DNA of 64,000 nt from Pseudodesulfovibrio indicus. Its GTDB lineage: Bacteria > Desulfobacterota > Desulfovibrionia > Desulfovibrionales > Desulfovibrionaceae. Location of the stretch: NCBI RefSeq assembly GCF_001563225.1, contig NZ_CP014206.1:3639486-3703485 (forward strand), given 5' to 3'. Both the position numbers and the translations under genes were made by a program. A model generated the notes under the pieces. The model worked only from the letters and a program-made list of their open reading frames with translations, ran no database searches and had not been told where the DNA came from. Shown piece by piece: positions 1 to 8,596 of the stretch (its first letter is position 1; every line of letters begins with the position of its first letter).

Positions 1-830
1 ATCTCCTTGGCGCGGCGCAGGATGCACCCGTCGCAGGCGTAGGCCTCGATGCACCCGCGCTTGCCGCAGCGGCAGGGCAGCCCGTCCGGGACCAGGACCA
101 CGTGGCCGAACTCGGCCCCGATGCCGGTGGCGCCCCGGTACAGCTTGCCGTCCACCACGATGCCCATGCCCACGCCGTGTTCCACCGTGACCACCAGAAA
201 GTTGTCGATGCCCTTGCCCTGGCCGAACCATTGTGAGGCCACGGTCACGGAGTTGGCGTCGTTCTCCAGATACACGTCCACGCTCAGCCGCTCGGCCACC
301 AGGTCGCGGATGCGCGTGCGCCCCTTTTTCAGCGGGGTCCACAGACAGTCGGCCGAGGCCGAGTCCACGAACCCGGAAATGGCCACGCCGCAGCCGGAGA
401 TGTCGTCCATGCGCAACCGGGCGTCCTCCACGCAGTGGCGCACCCCGTCCTCGATGAAGTCGGCCACGGTCTCCTCGCGCCGCTCGCTGACCCGGATGGG
501 CATGGTCAGGGACGACTTGACCCCGCCCACGAAATCCACCACCGCGAAACTGATCTGGAAGGCGGATATCTTGACCCCCACCACATGGGCCGCCTCCGGG
601 TCCAGGGTCAGCATGATCCGCCGCCGCCCGCGCCTGGGCTTGCACCCGCACTCCTCCTCGCGGATCAGCCCCTCGCGGATCATGTCGGCGGTGATGTTGG
701 TCACCGACGCCGGGCTCTGCCCGGTTCGGGCGGCGATCTCCACCCTGGAGATGCGTCCGGCCTCGCGGATGCTGTTCAGGATGTTGAATTGATTCACGGC
801 GCGCGTGAAATCGCGATTTGCAGCCTTCAT
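1..830 (-). CDS. ROK-family transcriptional repressor (XylR-like), cut off at the window edge
   Basis: Reads leftward from ATG at 828-830, preceded by an AAGGGA-type ribosome site at 839-844. The first 70 or so residues form a winged helix-turn-helix (ILNSIREAGRISRVEIAA, then TGQSPASVTNITADMI). A ROK sugar-kinase-like fold follows, with the zinc-binding signature CRCGKRGCIEAYACDGC near the window edge; the C-terminal part is missing. ROK proteins of this layout repress sugar-uptake genes and release DNA when a sugar binds. It is divergent from the xylF-like transporter genes, so it is probably their local regulator. The inducer cannot be read from the sequence. Confidence 0.9.
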   Translation of the reverse strand, partial: MKAANRDFTRAVNQFNILNSIREAGRISRVEIAARTGQSPASVTNITADMIREGLIREEECGCKPRRGRRRIMLTLDPEAAHVVGVKISAFQISFAVVDFVGGVKSSLTMPIRVSERREETVADFIEDGVRHCVEDARLRMDDISGCGVAISGFVDSASADCLWTPLKKGRTRIRDLVAERLSVDVYLENDANSVTVASQWFGQGKGIDNFLVVTVEHGVGMGIVVDGKLYRGATGIGAEFGHVVLVPDGLPCRCGKRGCIEAYACDGCILRRAKE

Positions 831-845
831 CCGGCGGGTCCCTTT

Positions 846-862
846 AATTCACTCAGAAAATT
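846..862. promoter_or_regulatory. Candidate ROK operator, copy 1
   Basis: AATTCACTCAGAAAATT lies just upstream of the ribosome site of the repressor gene. It matches AATTCACTGACAAAATT at 1169-1185 at 15 of 17 positions. A shared site on both divergent units is what an autoregulating repressor would leave. Operator function is inferred. Confidence 0.4.
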
Positions 863-1165
863 TAAAAACTGACCAGCGAGTCAATGTCAGCGGCGGAGAC
901 TTTCCGTTTCAATGTCATAATTCACCGTGTTTCTATATAGATACACAAAGCAACACCGTCACGGAACAGGCCACGGCCACGACCATGACCTCCATAGTTA
1001 GCAGGGAACAGTAGGCAATGCAAGAAAGTGCGACACCGCCCGGTGACAATATCGTCGAAAACGAGAGGACATCCACATTTGATTTTAATCATATTTGTCA
1101 TGTTATTTCGAGTTATTATAAAATTATCGCTGATCCGACTGCAACCCTCGGCAGAGGAACCCTTC

Positions 1166-1185
1166 TATAATTCACTGACAAAATT
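1166..1185 (+). promoter_or_regulatory. Candidate xylF promoter -10 with overlapping operator copy 2
   Basis: TATAAT at 1166-1171 is a perfect -10 hexamer and runs straight into the second operator-like 17-mer (1169-1185). A repressor bound there would cover the -10. No good -35 hexamer sits 16-18 bases upstream, so an activator may be needed. The start point would be near 1178, giving a leader of about 240 bases. Confidence 0.4.
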
Positions 1186-1418
1186 AATTCTTGCCACAAC
1201 CCTTATTTTTTGGCAGAGTTCCCAGTAATATGTGGCGTGTCCTCTTTTGCGGGAAGGCGAAAGGGCAATACGGGATGCGCCCATACTCCCGTTTTTCCGG
1301 ATTTCCGTTGCGGGCCCTTCGGGGCAGAGAAAGCCGAAAACGGCGGCGGGACTGCCACCTTACGCAGCCATCCTCCGCCCGGGACGAATAAACGAAATGT
1401 GGCAAGGAGGAACCCCAC

Positions 1419-2441
1419 ATGCTGAAGAAACTCGCACTGCTGGCTGTTGCCGCCGTCGCTGTCCTGGCCTTTGGCGTCAACGCCATGGCCAAGGATCTGG
1501 TGGTCGGCGTGTCCTGGTCCAATTTCCAGGAGGAACGTTGGAAAACCGATGAGGCCGCCATCAAGGATCAGTTGAAGGCCATGGGCGCCAAGTACATCAT
1601 GGCCGACGCCCAGGCTTCCGCCGAGAAACAGATCGCCGACATCGAAAACCTCATCGCCCGGGGCGCCAACGCCCTGATCGTCCTGGCCTGGGATGCCGAC
1701 GCCGTCCTGCCCGCCATCGACAAGGCCATGGCCGAAGGGCTGCCCGTGGTCGGCTACGACCGTCTCATCGAGAAAAAGGGCGTCTTCTACCTGACTTTCG
1801 ACAACAAGGAAGTGGGCCGCATGCAGGCCCGCGCCGTCTACGCCGTGAAGCCCGAAGGCAACTACGTCTTCATCAAGGGCGCGCCCACCGATCCCAACGC
1901 CGAATTCCTGTACGAGGGTCAGCTTGAGGTCCTGGACGAGGCCATCAAGGCCGGCAAGATCAAGAACGTGGCCGCCCAGGGCACCGAGGGCTGGAAGCCC
2001 GAAGTCGCCCAGCGCAACATGGAGCAGATCCTGACCGCCATGAACAACAAGGTCGACGCGGTCGTCGCCTCCAACGACGGCACCGCCGGCGGCGTTGTCG
2101 CGGCCCTCACCGCCCAGGGCATGGAAGGCGTGACCCCGGTCTCCGGCCAGGACGGCGACCATGCCGCCCTGAACCGCGTGGCCCGCGGGCTGCAGACCGT
2201 GTCCGTGTGGAAGGACGCCCGCGTGCTCGGCCAGGCCGCCGCGCGCATCGCGGTCGAACTGTCCCGGGGCGAGCTCCCCAAGGACACCGTCAAGTGGTCC
2301 GGCGGCGCCAAGGGCGTGGAGATGGACGCCATCCTCCTGCCCCCGGTTCCGGTCACCAAGGCCAACCTGAGCCTGGTCGTGGACGCGGGCTGGATATCCA
2401 AGGACGTCCTGTGCCAGGGCGTTCAGGGCCAGTGCCCGTAG
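1419..2441 (+). CDS. xylF: D-xylose-type ABC transporter periplasmic binding protein
   Basis: A 340-residue sugar-binding protein of the periplasmic-binding-protein type I family. It starts at ATG 1419 after a strong AAGGAGG (1404-1410) and has a signal peptide ending near FGVNAMA-KD. Segments typical of XylF are visible: [20 protein letters not shown], the sugar-contact run [19 protein letters not shown], and [14 protein letters not shown] followed by [16 protein letters not shown]. It would capture a sugar, probably xylose or a related monosaccharide, and deliver it to the XylH-like permease encoded next. A terminator lies between this gene and xylH, as expected when the binding protein is made in excess. 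Substrate assignment is by family resemblance only. Confidence 0.85.
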   Translation: MLKKLALLAVAAVAVLAFGVNAMAKDLVVGVSWSNFQEERWKTDEAAIKDQLKAMGAKYIMADAQASAEKQIADIENLIARGANALIVLAWDADAVLPAIDKAMAEGLPVVGYDRLIEKKGVFYLTFDNKEVGRMQARAVYAVKPEGNYVFIKGAPTDPNAEFLYEGQLEVLDEAIKAGKIKNVAAQGTEGWKPEVAQRNMEQILTAMNNKVDAVVASNDGTAGGVVAALTAQGMEGVTPVSGQDGDHAALNRVARGLQTVSVWKDARVLGQAAARIAVELSRGELPKDTVKWSGGAKGVEMDAILLPPVPVTKANLSLVVDAGWISKDVLCQGVQGQCP

Positions 2442-2463
2442 ACAGCTGACGAATCGAACAAGA

Positions 2464-2490
2464 GGGGACGTCCTGCCGGGGCGTCCCCTT
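2464..2490 (+). terminator. Hairpin between xylF and xylH
   Basis: GGGGACG (2464-2470) pairs with CGTCCCC (2482-2488), followed by a short TTT. The T run is short, so it probably acts as a partial terminator or mRNA-stabilising hairpin that raises binding protein relative to permease. Confidence 0.6.
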
Positions 2491-2573
2491 TCCGTATACC
2501 CGCCGCCCTTCCCCAAAGGGCCCACATGGGGTATGTGAAACACGAACGGCAACTTTTCAGGAACGGCGGCCCT

Positions 2574-3797
2574 ATGGACTCCCAAGCGACCGAGAGCAAG
2601 CTCTCCCCCTTCGAGAGGCTGTGCGCCTCACTTGAGATCGACACCCGCATGCTGGCCATGATCGGCGCGCTGCTGATCATCTGGTTCACGCTCAACTATC
2701 TCACGGACGGCATCTTTTTCACGGCCCGGAACCTCTACAACCTGGCCGTGCAGACCAGCGTGGTCGGAATCATGGCCACCGGCATGGTGCTGGTCATCGT
2801 GGCCCGGCACATCGACCTCTCGGTGGGGTCGGTCATGGGCTTCACCGGCATGGTCATCGCCTTTCTCCAGGTCCACGCCTTCACCCTGGGCGCCGCCTGG
2901 AACTGGCCGCTGACCGTGGTCTGCGGCCTGGCCCTGGGAGCGCTCATCGGCATCTGGCAGGGCTGGTGGGTGGCCTATCGCGGCGTGCCCGCCTTCGTGG
3001 TCACCCTGGGCGGGCTGCTCATCTTCCGGGGCGCGGCCTACCTGGTCACCGACGGGCGGACCGTGGCCCCCATGGACGAGACCTACCAACTGCTGGGCGG
3101 CGGCATCCACGGCTCCATCGGGGCCACCGGAAGCTGGATATTCGGCGCGCTCTGCATCGCGGTCCTGCTCTTCAACGCCGTCCAGGGCCGCAAGCGGCGC
3201 GCCCGGTTCGGGTGCAAGCCCAAGGCGGTCTGGGCCGAGGCGCTCATCCTGCTCGTGTCCATCGGCCTGGTCTGCGGCTTCGTCATGGTCATGAACTCCT
3301 ATTACAAGCCCAAGACCGAAATCCCGCGCGGCATCCCCATCCCGGTGCTCATCCTCATCGGCGTGGTGGTGCTCATGACCCTGCTGGCCAAGGTCACCAA
3401 GTTCGGGCGCTACGTCTTCGCCATCGGCGGCAACCCCGAAGCGGCGGAACTGTCCGGCATCAACGTCGAGCGGGTGACCATGTTCATCTTCGGGGTCATG
3501 GGACTCCTGTGCGGCGTGGCCGCCGTGATCACCACGGCCCGGCTCAACGCCGGGGCCAACTCCATGGGCATGATGGCCGAGCTGAACGTCATCGCCGCGG
3601 CCGTCATCGGCGGCACCTCGCTGGCGGGCGGACTCGGCTCCATCGCCGGGGCCATCCTCGGCGCGCTGATCATGCAGTCGCTCGAATCGGGCATGGTCCT
3701 GTTGGGCATCTCCAGCGCCATGCGCCAGGTGATCATCGGCCTGGTCCTGATCATCGCCGTGTGGTTCGACGTGGCCTACAACAAGAACAGGAGATAG
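2574..3797 (+). CDS. xylH: Sugar ABC transporter permease, XylH type
   Basis: A 407-residue inner-membrane permease of the BPD_transp_2 (ribose/xylose) family. The chosen start is ATG 2574 (MDSQATES), with AGGAA about ten bases upstream; an in-frame ATG at 2526 would add 16 residues without a good ribosome site. Many hydrophobic segments are visible, including LYNLAVQTSVVGIMATGMVL, followed by the family run ARHIDLSVGSVMGF. Later signatures are VVTLGGLLIFRGAAYLVTDG and FAIGGNPEAAELSGI near residue 300. An insert at about residues 215-245 (KRRARFGCKPKAVWAE) fits the longer XylH subgroup. It should form the channel as a dimer, energised by the ATPase encoded next. Confidence 0.85.
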   Translation: MDSQATESKLSPFERLCASLEIDTRMLAMIGALLIIWFTLNYLTDGIFFTARNLYNLAVQTSVVGIMATGMVLVIVARHIDLSVGSVMGFTGMVIAFLQVHAFTLGAAWNWPLTVVCGLALGALIGIWQGWWVAYRGVPAFVVTLGGLLIFRGAAYLVTDGRTVAPMDETYQLLGGGIHGSIGATGSWIFGALCIAVLLFNAVQGRKRRARFGCKPKAVWAEALILLVSIGLVCGFVMVMNSYYKPKTEIPRGIPIPVLILIGVVVLMTLLAKVTKFGRYVFAIGGNPEAAELSGINVERVTMFIFGVMGLLCGVAAVITTARLNAGANSMGMMAELNVIAAAVIGGTSLAGGLGSIAGAILGALIMQSLESGMVLLGISSAMRQVIIGLVLIIAVWFDVAYNKNRR

Positions 3798-3806
3798 GTG
3801 GCCGCC

Positions 3807-4565
3807 ATGACACAGACCCCACTGGTTCAGATGCGCGGCATCAACAAGCGGTTCGGCGGCGTGCACGCGGTGCGCGACGTGTCCATCGACCTCATGCCCG
3901 GCGAGGTGGTCGGCGTGCTCGGCCACAACGGCGCGGGCAAGACCGTGCTCATGAAGGCCCTGTCCGGGGCCATCCCCTGCGACGAGGGCGACATCCTCAT
4001 CAACGGCGAGAAGGCGGTCATCAAGAGCCCGCGCGACGCCCGCAGGTACGGCATCGAGACCATCTACCAGACCCTGGCGCTCTCGGACAACCTGGACGCC
4101 CCGGCCAACCTCTTCCTGGGCCGCGAGATCATGACCCGCTGGGGAACCCTGGACGACGGGCGCATGGAGAACGAGGCGCGCAAGGTCATCAGCCGCCTGA
4201 ACCCGAACTTCACCAACATCAAGGACCCGGTGCGCAACATGTCCGGCGGCCAGCGGCAGTCCGTGGCCATTGCCCGGGCCATCTACTTCAACGCCAAGAT
4301 CCTGATCATGGACGAGCCCACGGCAGCGCTCGGCCCGCACGAGACCGCCATGGTCGCGGAACTGATCAAGCAGCTCAAGAGCGAGGGCATCGGCATCTTC
4401 CTGATCAGCCACGACCTGCACGACGTCTTCGGCCTGGCCGACCGCGTGTCGGTGATCAAGAACGGCAAGCTGGTCGGCACCCGGCGCACCTGCGACGTGA
4501 CCAAGGACGAGGTCCTGGGCATGATCATCCTGGGCAAGAACCCCGGGGAGTCCCAGGCCGCCTGA
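3807..4565 (+). CDS. xylG: Sugar ABC transporter ATPase, single-domain XylG-like
   Basis: Starts at ATG 3807 nine bases after the xylH stop; a GTG at 3798 is a possible alternative. About 252 residues form one complete ABC domain: Walker [10 protein letters not shown]-loop near IYQTLAL, signature [15 protein letters not shown], Walker [13 protein letters not shown] and the switch His in [10 protein letters not shown]. coli XylG and RbsA have two fused ABC domains of about 500 residues, so this is a half-size version that must dimerise, like FrcA-type ATPases. It is not a truncation: both ends are intact and a strong terminator follows. Confidence 0.8.
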   Translation: MTQTPLVQMRGINKRFGGVHAVRDVSIDLMPGEVVGVLGHNGAGKTVLMKALSGAIPCDEGDILINGEKAVIKSPRDARRYGIETIYQTLALSDNLDAPANLFLGREIMTRWGTLDDGRMENEARKVISRLNPNFTNIKDPVRNMSGGQRQSVAIARAIYFNAKILIMDEPTAALGPHETAMVAELIKQLKSEGIGIFLISHDLHDVFGLADRVSVIKNGKLVGTRRTCDVTKDEVLGMIILGKNPGESQAA

Positions 4566-4589
4566 CCCCCCTCCCCTCCGCATTCCTCC

Positions 4590-4626
4590 GGGGCCGCTGC
4601 GCGTGACGCAGCGGCCCCGGCCTTTT
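4590..4626 (+). terminator. Rho-independent terminator of the xyl-like operon
   Basis: GGGGCCGCTGCG (4590-4601) and CGCAGCGGCCCC (4607-4618) form a perfect 12-bp stem with a 5-base loop, followed by CGGCCTTTTC. Confidence 0.85.
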
Positions 4627-4737
4627 CCCGCCCCTGTTACAATTGGGCAACTTCCGAAATACCGGTCTTCCATTAATTCCCAAATGCAGTACCCAGTATT
4701 CGGGGCGGCGGACCAACTCCGCCCCGCACGGGAAACA

Positions 4738-5733
4738 ATGAACGCGCCATCACCCCTCATCGTCCGCATCCTGGCGGCCCTCGTCCTGGCCTGGCTGGCC
4801 GTCTCTCCGGCGCGGGCCGGAGAAGCGCCCCTGGTCATGGGCCTCGGTTCCGCCGACTCCAGGGAAGCGGTACTGAACACATGGGGCCCGATCCTCGAAG
4901 ACCTGTCCGCCCGGCTCGGCAGGCGGGTCGTTCCCATGGTCCTGGACGACTACGCAGGGGTCATCTGGTACCTGGCCTCGGGCAAGGCCCAGCTCGCCTG
5001 GCTGGGCAACAAGGCGGCCATCGAGGCCGTGGACCGCGCCGGGGCCGAGATCGTGGCCCAGTCCATGACCAGGTACGGGGCCGGCTACTACGCCCACCTC
5101 ATCGCCAGGCGCGACGGGCCATACGCCGACGCGCAGGACGTTCTCGATCACGCCGGGGAGATCGAGTTCGGCATCGGCGACCCCAACTCCACCTCCGGCT
5201 TCACCGTGCCGAGCTACTATCTCTTCGCCTCTCGGGGCATCGACCCGGAGCGCATCTTCAAGCGGCTGGTCCACCACAACCATGAGGAGAACTTCCTGGC
5301 CGTGGCCGAGGGCAGACTGGACGTGGCCACGGGCAACAGCTCGGCCATGGCCCGCTACAAGGTCCGGTTCCCGGAGGAATCCGCCGGGGTGAAGATCATC
5401 TGGACCTCGCCGCTGATCCCCTCGGACCCCATCCTGGTACGCTCGGAACTGAACCCCGGCCTCAAGAAGCGAATCACGGATTTCTTTGTGGAATACGCCC
5501 GGCCCGGCAAGGACAAGAGCGAAGCCCGGGTGAAGCGCGAGGCCGAAAACCTCGCCGCCCGCAAGTGGACCGGATTCAAACGGTCCGACAACACTCAGCT
5601 GGAACCCGTCCGGCGGCTGGAGCTCTACAAGGACCGGCTCCGGATCGAGGCCGACGAAACGCTGACCGATGCCGAGCGGAAGGCGCGGCTCGGCGAAGTC
5701 GACGCCGCCCTCAAGGGCCTGGACCGGGAGTAG
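4738..5733 (+). CDS. PhnD-like periplasmic phosphate/phosphite/phosphonate-binding protein
   Basis: A 331-residue secreted protein with a signal peptide ending ...LAVSPARA-GE. It shows the PhnD (type II periplasmic binding) pattern: LGRRVVPMVLDDYAGVIWYL, GKAQLAWLGNKAAIEAV, then GDPNSTSGFTVPSYYLF near residue 155 and DVATGNSSAMARYKV around 205. No permease or ABC ATPase of the phosphonate class lies nearby. Instead the gene sits four bases before a membrane histidine kinase, so it most likely acts as the ligand-sensing partner of that kinase. The start is ATG 4738 with only a weak ribosome site. The natural ligand is unknown. Confidence 0.75.
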   Translation: MNAPSPLIVRILAALVLAWLAVSPARAGEAPLVMGLGSADSREAVLNTWGPILEDLSARLGRRVVPMVLDDYAGVIWYLASGKAQLAWLGNKAAIEAVDRAGAEIVAQSMTRYGAGYYAHLIARRDGPYADAQDVLDHAGEIEFGIGDPNSTSGFTVPSYYLFASRGIDPERIFKRLVHHNHEENFLAVAEGRLDVATGNSSAMARYKVRFPEESAGVKIIWTSPLIPSDPILVRSELNPGLKKRITDFFVEYARPGKDKSEARVKREAENLAARKWTGFKRSDNTQLEPVRRLELYKDRLRIEADETLTDAERKARLGEVDAALKGLDRE

Positions 5734-5737
5734 CCCC

Positions 5738-7327
5738 ATGGCCCGCCGCCTGCCCGTGCCGCCGCTCTTCGGCCCCAGGGAATATTTCCCGTCCCTGGCG
5801 GCCAAGATTCTGCTGTCCGTGTTCGTGATCTTCCTGGTCACCAGCGTGACCCTGTATTTCTTCTATTCCGCGCGCATCCGGGAACAGGGCATGGAGAACC
5901 TGCGCAACCAGCTCGAGGCCTTCGCCTCCAGCAAGGCCGCCGAGCTGAGCGAACCGCTCTGGAATTTCCAGGACATCCTCCTGGCGAGTCTCATGCGCAG
6001 CTACCGGGACAACGGCGACCTGCATCGGATCAGCCTGTACGACAACAGCGACAAGCTGGTCATGGAGGAAACCCCGGACGGGCCCGATGCCGGACACACG
6101 ATCCTGACCACGGCGAGGCCGCTGACCCGCACGGTCGGGGGCGAGGTCATGACCATCGGCAGGCTGGTCGTCCAATACCACGACGACCGCATCCGGCGGG
6201 AGATCGCCGGACGACGGCACGAGGATCTCGGCTCCGCCGCCCTGCTCGCCCTCATCGTCTTCGTCTCGGGCTGGTTCATCCTGCACCTGGTGGTGGGCCG
6301 TCCCCTCCAGCGGCTGAAGCTCTCCCTCAGGCACAACGCCAGGAGCGACGCCCGCATGCCGCTGGTCTGGAACAGTCGCGACGAGCTGGGCGAGGTCGTG
6401 GCCGAGTACAACAACCTGCTGCGCGAGGTGGAGCACCAGACTTCACAATTGGTAAAGAAAAACACGGCCCTGGAAAAACTAATCGCCCAGCGTAGAGAGG
6501 CGGAGCGCAAGCTGGCCCGGGCCCACGACGACCTGGAGCAGACCGTGGCCAGGCGAACCCTGGAGCTGCGCGAGGCGAACAAGGAGCTGGTCCGGCTGGA
6601 CAACCAGCGCTCGGCCTTCCTGTCCTCGGCATCCCACGAGCTGCGCACTCCCCTGGCGGCGGTCCTCGGCTTCTCCAAGCTGGTGCGCAAGGAGTTTGCC
6701 AAGCACTTTGCCCCGGCCGCCCCAAGGATGGAGCTGGAGAAAAAGAGCGACGTCATCCTCGGCAACCTGGACATCATCGCCAAGGAGGGCGACCGGCTGA
6801 CCCGGCTGATCAACGACCTGCTCGACATCAACAAGATCGAGGCGGGACAGATGGAGTGGCGGGATACCCTGCTCAACGTGCCGGACGAGCTGAACCGCGC
6901 CCTCCGGACCATGGCCCCGCAGCTCGCCGGGGACGGCCCGGTGCGCCTGGAGACCGACATCCCGGAGTGGATTCCGCCCCTGGTCTTCGACCCGGACCGC
7001 ATGCAGCAGCTCCTCCTGAACCTGCTCTCCAATGCCTACAAGAACACGGACAGCGGGACCATCCGGCTCACGGCGCGGCACGAGGGAAACACCACCCGGA
7101 TCGCCGTGAGCGACACCGGGCGGGGGATTCCGGAGCGGGACCTGGAACTCATCTTCCACAAATTCCATCAGAGCGAGAACGGCCGCCTGGGGAAACCGGG
7201 CGGCACGGGACTGGGATTGGCCATATGCAGGCACATCGTGGACCACTACGGGGGGCGGATCACGGTGGAATCCAAGCTCGGACACGGCTCCACCTTCACC
7301 GTGGAGCTGCCCGCGCAGCCCTTTTAA
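5738..7327 (+). CDS. Membrane sensor histidine kinase
   Basis: A 529-residue kinase with a transmembrane helix at about residues 20-45 (AKILLSVFVIFLVTSVTLYF), a periplasmic region of about 120 residues and a second helix (LLALIVFVSGWFILHLVV) near 180. A HAMP-like linker leads to a long coiled coil (about 235-290). The transmitter has the H-box SASHELRTPLAAVLGFSKL, N-box LLNLLSNAYKNT, G1 SDTGRGIPERDLELIF and G2 GTGLGLAICRHIV. It begins four bases after the PhnD-like gene and was probably translated with it. No response regulator is adjacent, so the output partner must be elsewhere. Its stop overlaps the stop of the convergent next gene by four bases. Confidence 0.9.
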   Translation: MARRLPVPPLFGPREYFPSLAAKILLSVFVIFLVTSVTLYFFYSARIREQGMENLRNQLEAFASSKAAELSEPLWNFQDILLASLMRSYRDNGDLHRISLYDNSDKLVMEETPDGPDAGHTILTTARPLTRTVGGEVMTIGRLVVQYHDDRIRREIAGRRHEDLGSAALLALIVFVSGWFILHLVVGRPLQRLKLSLRHNARSDARMPLVWNSRDELGEVVAEYNNLLREVEHQTSQLVKKNTALEKLIAQRREAERKLARAHDDLEQTVARRTLELREANKELVRLDNQRSAFLSSASHELRTPLAAVLGFSKLVRKEFAKHFAPAAPRMELEKKSDVILGNLDIIAKEGDRLTRLINDLLDINKIEAGQMEWRDTLLNVPDELNRALRTMAPQLAGDGPVRLETDIPEWIPPLVFDPDRMQQLLLNLLSNAYKNTDSGTIRLTARHEGNTTRIAVSDTGRGIPERDLELIFHKFHQSENGRLGKPGGTGLGLAICRHIVDHYGGRITVESKLGHGSTFTVELPAQPF

Positions 7328-7749
7328 TCCAACAACAGCAGCCGGACGGCCTCCACGCCGGACCAGGTCTGGTACAGGGCCAGGACAAAGGCGATCGCGT
7401 TGGCCGCGCCGTGGGTCAGGGCCATGGCCGGACGCTTGCCGCTCGGCTTCTGCAGGATGAAGCCGGTGACCAGCCCCACGAGGATGAACGGCGTCATCCA
7501 CAGCCCGATCTGGTAGTGCGGCCCGGTCAGGCCGAGGGCGCCCCAGCTGTGCACCGCCATGTACAGGCCGAGCACCAGCCCGGCCAGCCACATCCAGGCC
7601 ACCCATTTGCCGAGCAGGACGTGCCGTTTCCAGTTGAAGGCGCACTTGCGCTTGAGGTGCTGGAAACGGAAGCGGTTGATGCCCATGAGCAGGACGTGGA
7701 CGGCGAGAAGCAGCGCGGCGAATTGGAGGAGCGGGTGAATCCAGAGCAT
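7324..7749 (-). CDS. Four-helix membrane protein at the end of the oxidase operon (DUF4079/DUF420-like)
   Basis: 141 residues with four hydrophobic segments, opening MLWIHPLLQFAALLLAVHVL. Conserved-looking histidines (IHPLLQ, RHVLLGKW, VHSWGAL, LTHGAANA) lie at helix ends, as in small haem-handling or cytochrome-b-like membrane proteins of the DUF4079/DUF420 kind. It begins 16 bases after ctaB and is the last gene of the oxidase operon, so a part in oxidase assembly or haem supply is plausible but unproven. Family placement is tentative. Confidence 0.55.
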   Translation of the reverse strand: MLWIHPLLQFAALLLAVHVLLMGINRFRFQHLKRKCAFNWKRHVLLGKWVAWMWLAGLVLGLYMAVHSWGALGLTGPHYQIGLWMTPFILVGLVTGFILQKPSGKRPAMALTHGAANAIAFVLALYQTWSGVEAVRLLLLD

Positions 7750-7765
7750 ATCGGTCCTTGGAATC

Positions 7766-8596
7766 CTAGATGGTGTTCAAAAGCAGCGTGGCCAACCCCA
7801 GAGGCAGGGAGGCGTGCATGGCCGCCGTTGCCGGTCCGTGGCGGTCCGTGGCGGCGAACCCTGCGGCCAGGGCGCCGGCCAGGAGCAGCGCGGGCGGGAC
7901 GATGAACCGCAGGGAGGCCGGTCCGGCCAGCCCGGCCAGGCAGCCCAGAGCCACGAAATAGGCCCCGACCCAGACCCCCATGAGCCTGGCCCGGAGGCGC
8001 GGCGGCAGGGCGGCGTGGAGCACGGCGAACCCGGCGCGCCGATAGTCCTCGCGGTGCTTCTCGGCCAGCAGCCAGAAGTGCGGCACCTGCCAGAGATAGA
8101 AGATGGCCGCCACCCACAGGATGCGCGGGTCGGCCCACCCTCCCCCGGCGGCCAGCCAGCCGGTCAGGGGCGGTGCGGCCCCGGCCACGCCCCCGGCCAG
8201 CAGGGCAACGGGAGAGACCCGCTTCAGCGGGGTGTACAACCCGTTGTACACGGCCACGATGGCCAGACCGACCAGGAACAGGGGAGCGCCCCCGGCCGGA
8301 AGAAACAGGCCGAGACCGGCCAAGCCGAAAATCATGGCCCAGAACAGCCCGCGGCCGACCCCCATCCTACCGGAGGCCAAGGGGCGGTTGCGGGTGCGCT
8401 CCATGCGCGCGTCGAGCCCACACTCCTGCACCTGGTTCAGGGCCGAGCAACCGGCGCACAGGCAGAACGCGCCCGCCGGGGCGAGCAGGACAGCCTGGGG
8501 CCCTCCCCCGCCGTGATAGAGCGCGCCGAACAGGGTTCCGGTCGCCACGGCCAGGCTTACCTTGGGCCGCGCCAGCCGCGCGAGGTCTCGGATCAT
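7766..8596 (-). CDS. ctaB: Protoheme IX farnesyltransferase (haem O synthase)
   Basis: A 276-residue UbiA-superfamily prenyltransferase that adds a farnesyl group to haem b to make haem O for the oxidase. It starts MIRDLARLARPKVSLAVATG; its ATG overlaps the coxB stop by four bases. The first Asp-rich site reads NQVQECGLDARMERTRNRPL (N-x3-D-x2-MxRT-x2-RP) and the second loop reads VPHFWLLAEKHREDYRRAG. Several transmembrane helices fill the rest. No ctaA-like haem A synthase is seen, which suggests haem O rather than haem A at the active site. Confidence 0.9.
   Translation of the reverse strand: MIRDLARLARPKVSLAVATGTLFGALYHGGGGPQAVLLAPAGAFCLCAGCSALNQVQECGLDARMERTRNRPLASGRMGVGRGLFWAMIFGLAGLGLFLPAGGAPLFLVGLAIVAVYNGLYTPLKRVSPVALLAGGVAGAAPPLTGWLAAGGGWADPRILWVAAIFYLWQVPHFWLLAEKHREDYRRAGFAVLHAALPPRLRARLMGVWVGAYFVALGCLAGLAGPASLRFIVPPALLLAGALAAGFAATDRHGPATAAMHASLPLGLATLLLNTI

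Larger units (their letters stand above)
831..1418. promoter_or_regulatory. Divergent regulatory region between the ROK repressor and xylF
   Basis: This 588-base stretch contains no convincing gene and is much more AT-rich than its surroundings, mainly at 1060-1210. It holds a near-repeated 17-mer at 846-862 and 1169-1185 (separate entries) and a perfect TATAAT at 1166-1171 pointing toward xylF. A small inverted repeat ACGGGA/TCCCGT at 1270-1292 followed by a short T run lies in the predicted leader and could be a weak attenuator; the stem is only 6 bp, so this is speculative. Confidence 0.6.

Noticed and set aside
805-1228. Small open frames in the xylF upstream region
   Set aside because: They lack ribosome sites and protein-like composition; the DNA is AT-rich and looks regulatory.
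3807-4565. xylG as a truncated pseudogene
   Set aside because: One complete ABC domain with all motifs, proper start and stop, and a terminator right after it; single-domain sugar ATPases exist.
2628-4937. Very long open frame opposite xylH and xylG
   Set aside because: It is the reverse-strand shadow of two clear genes in GC-rich DNA, with low-complexity His/Asp/Gly-rich composition.
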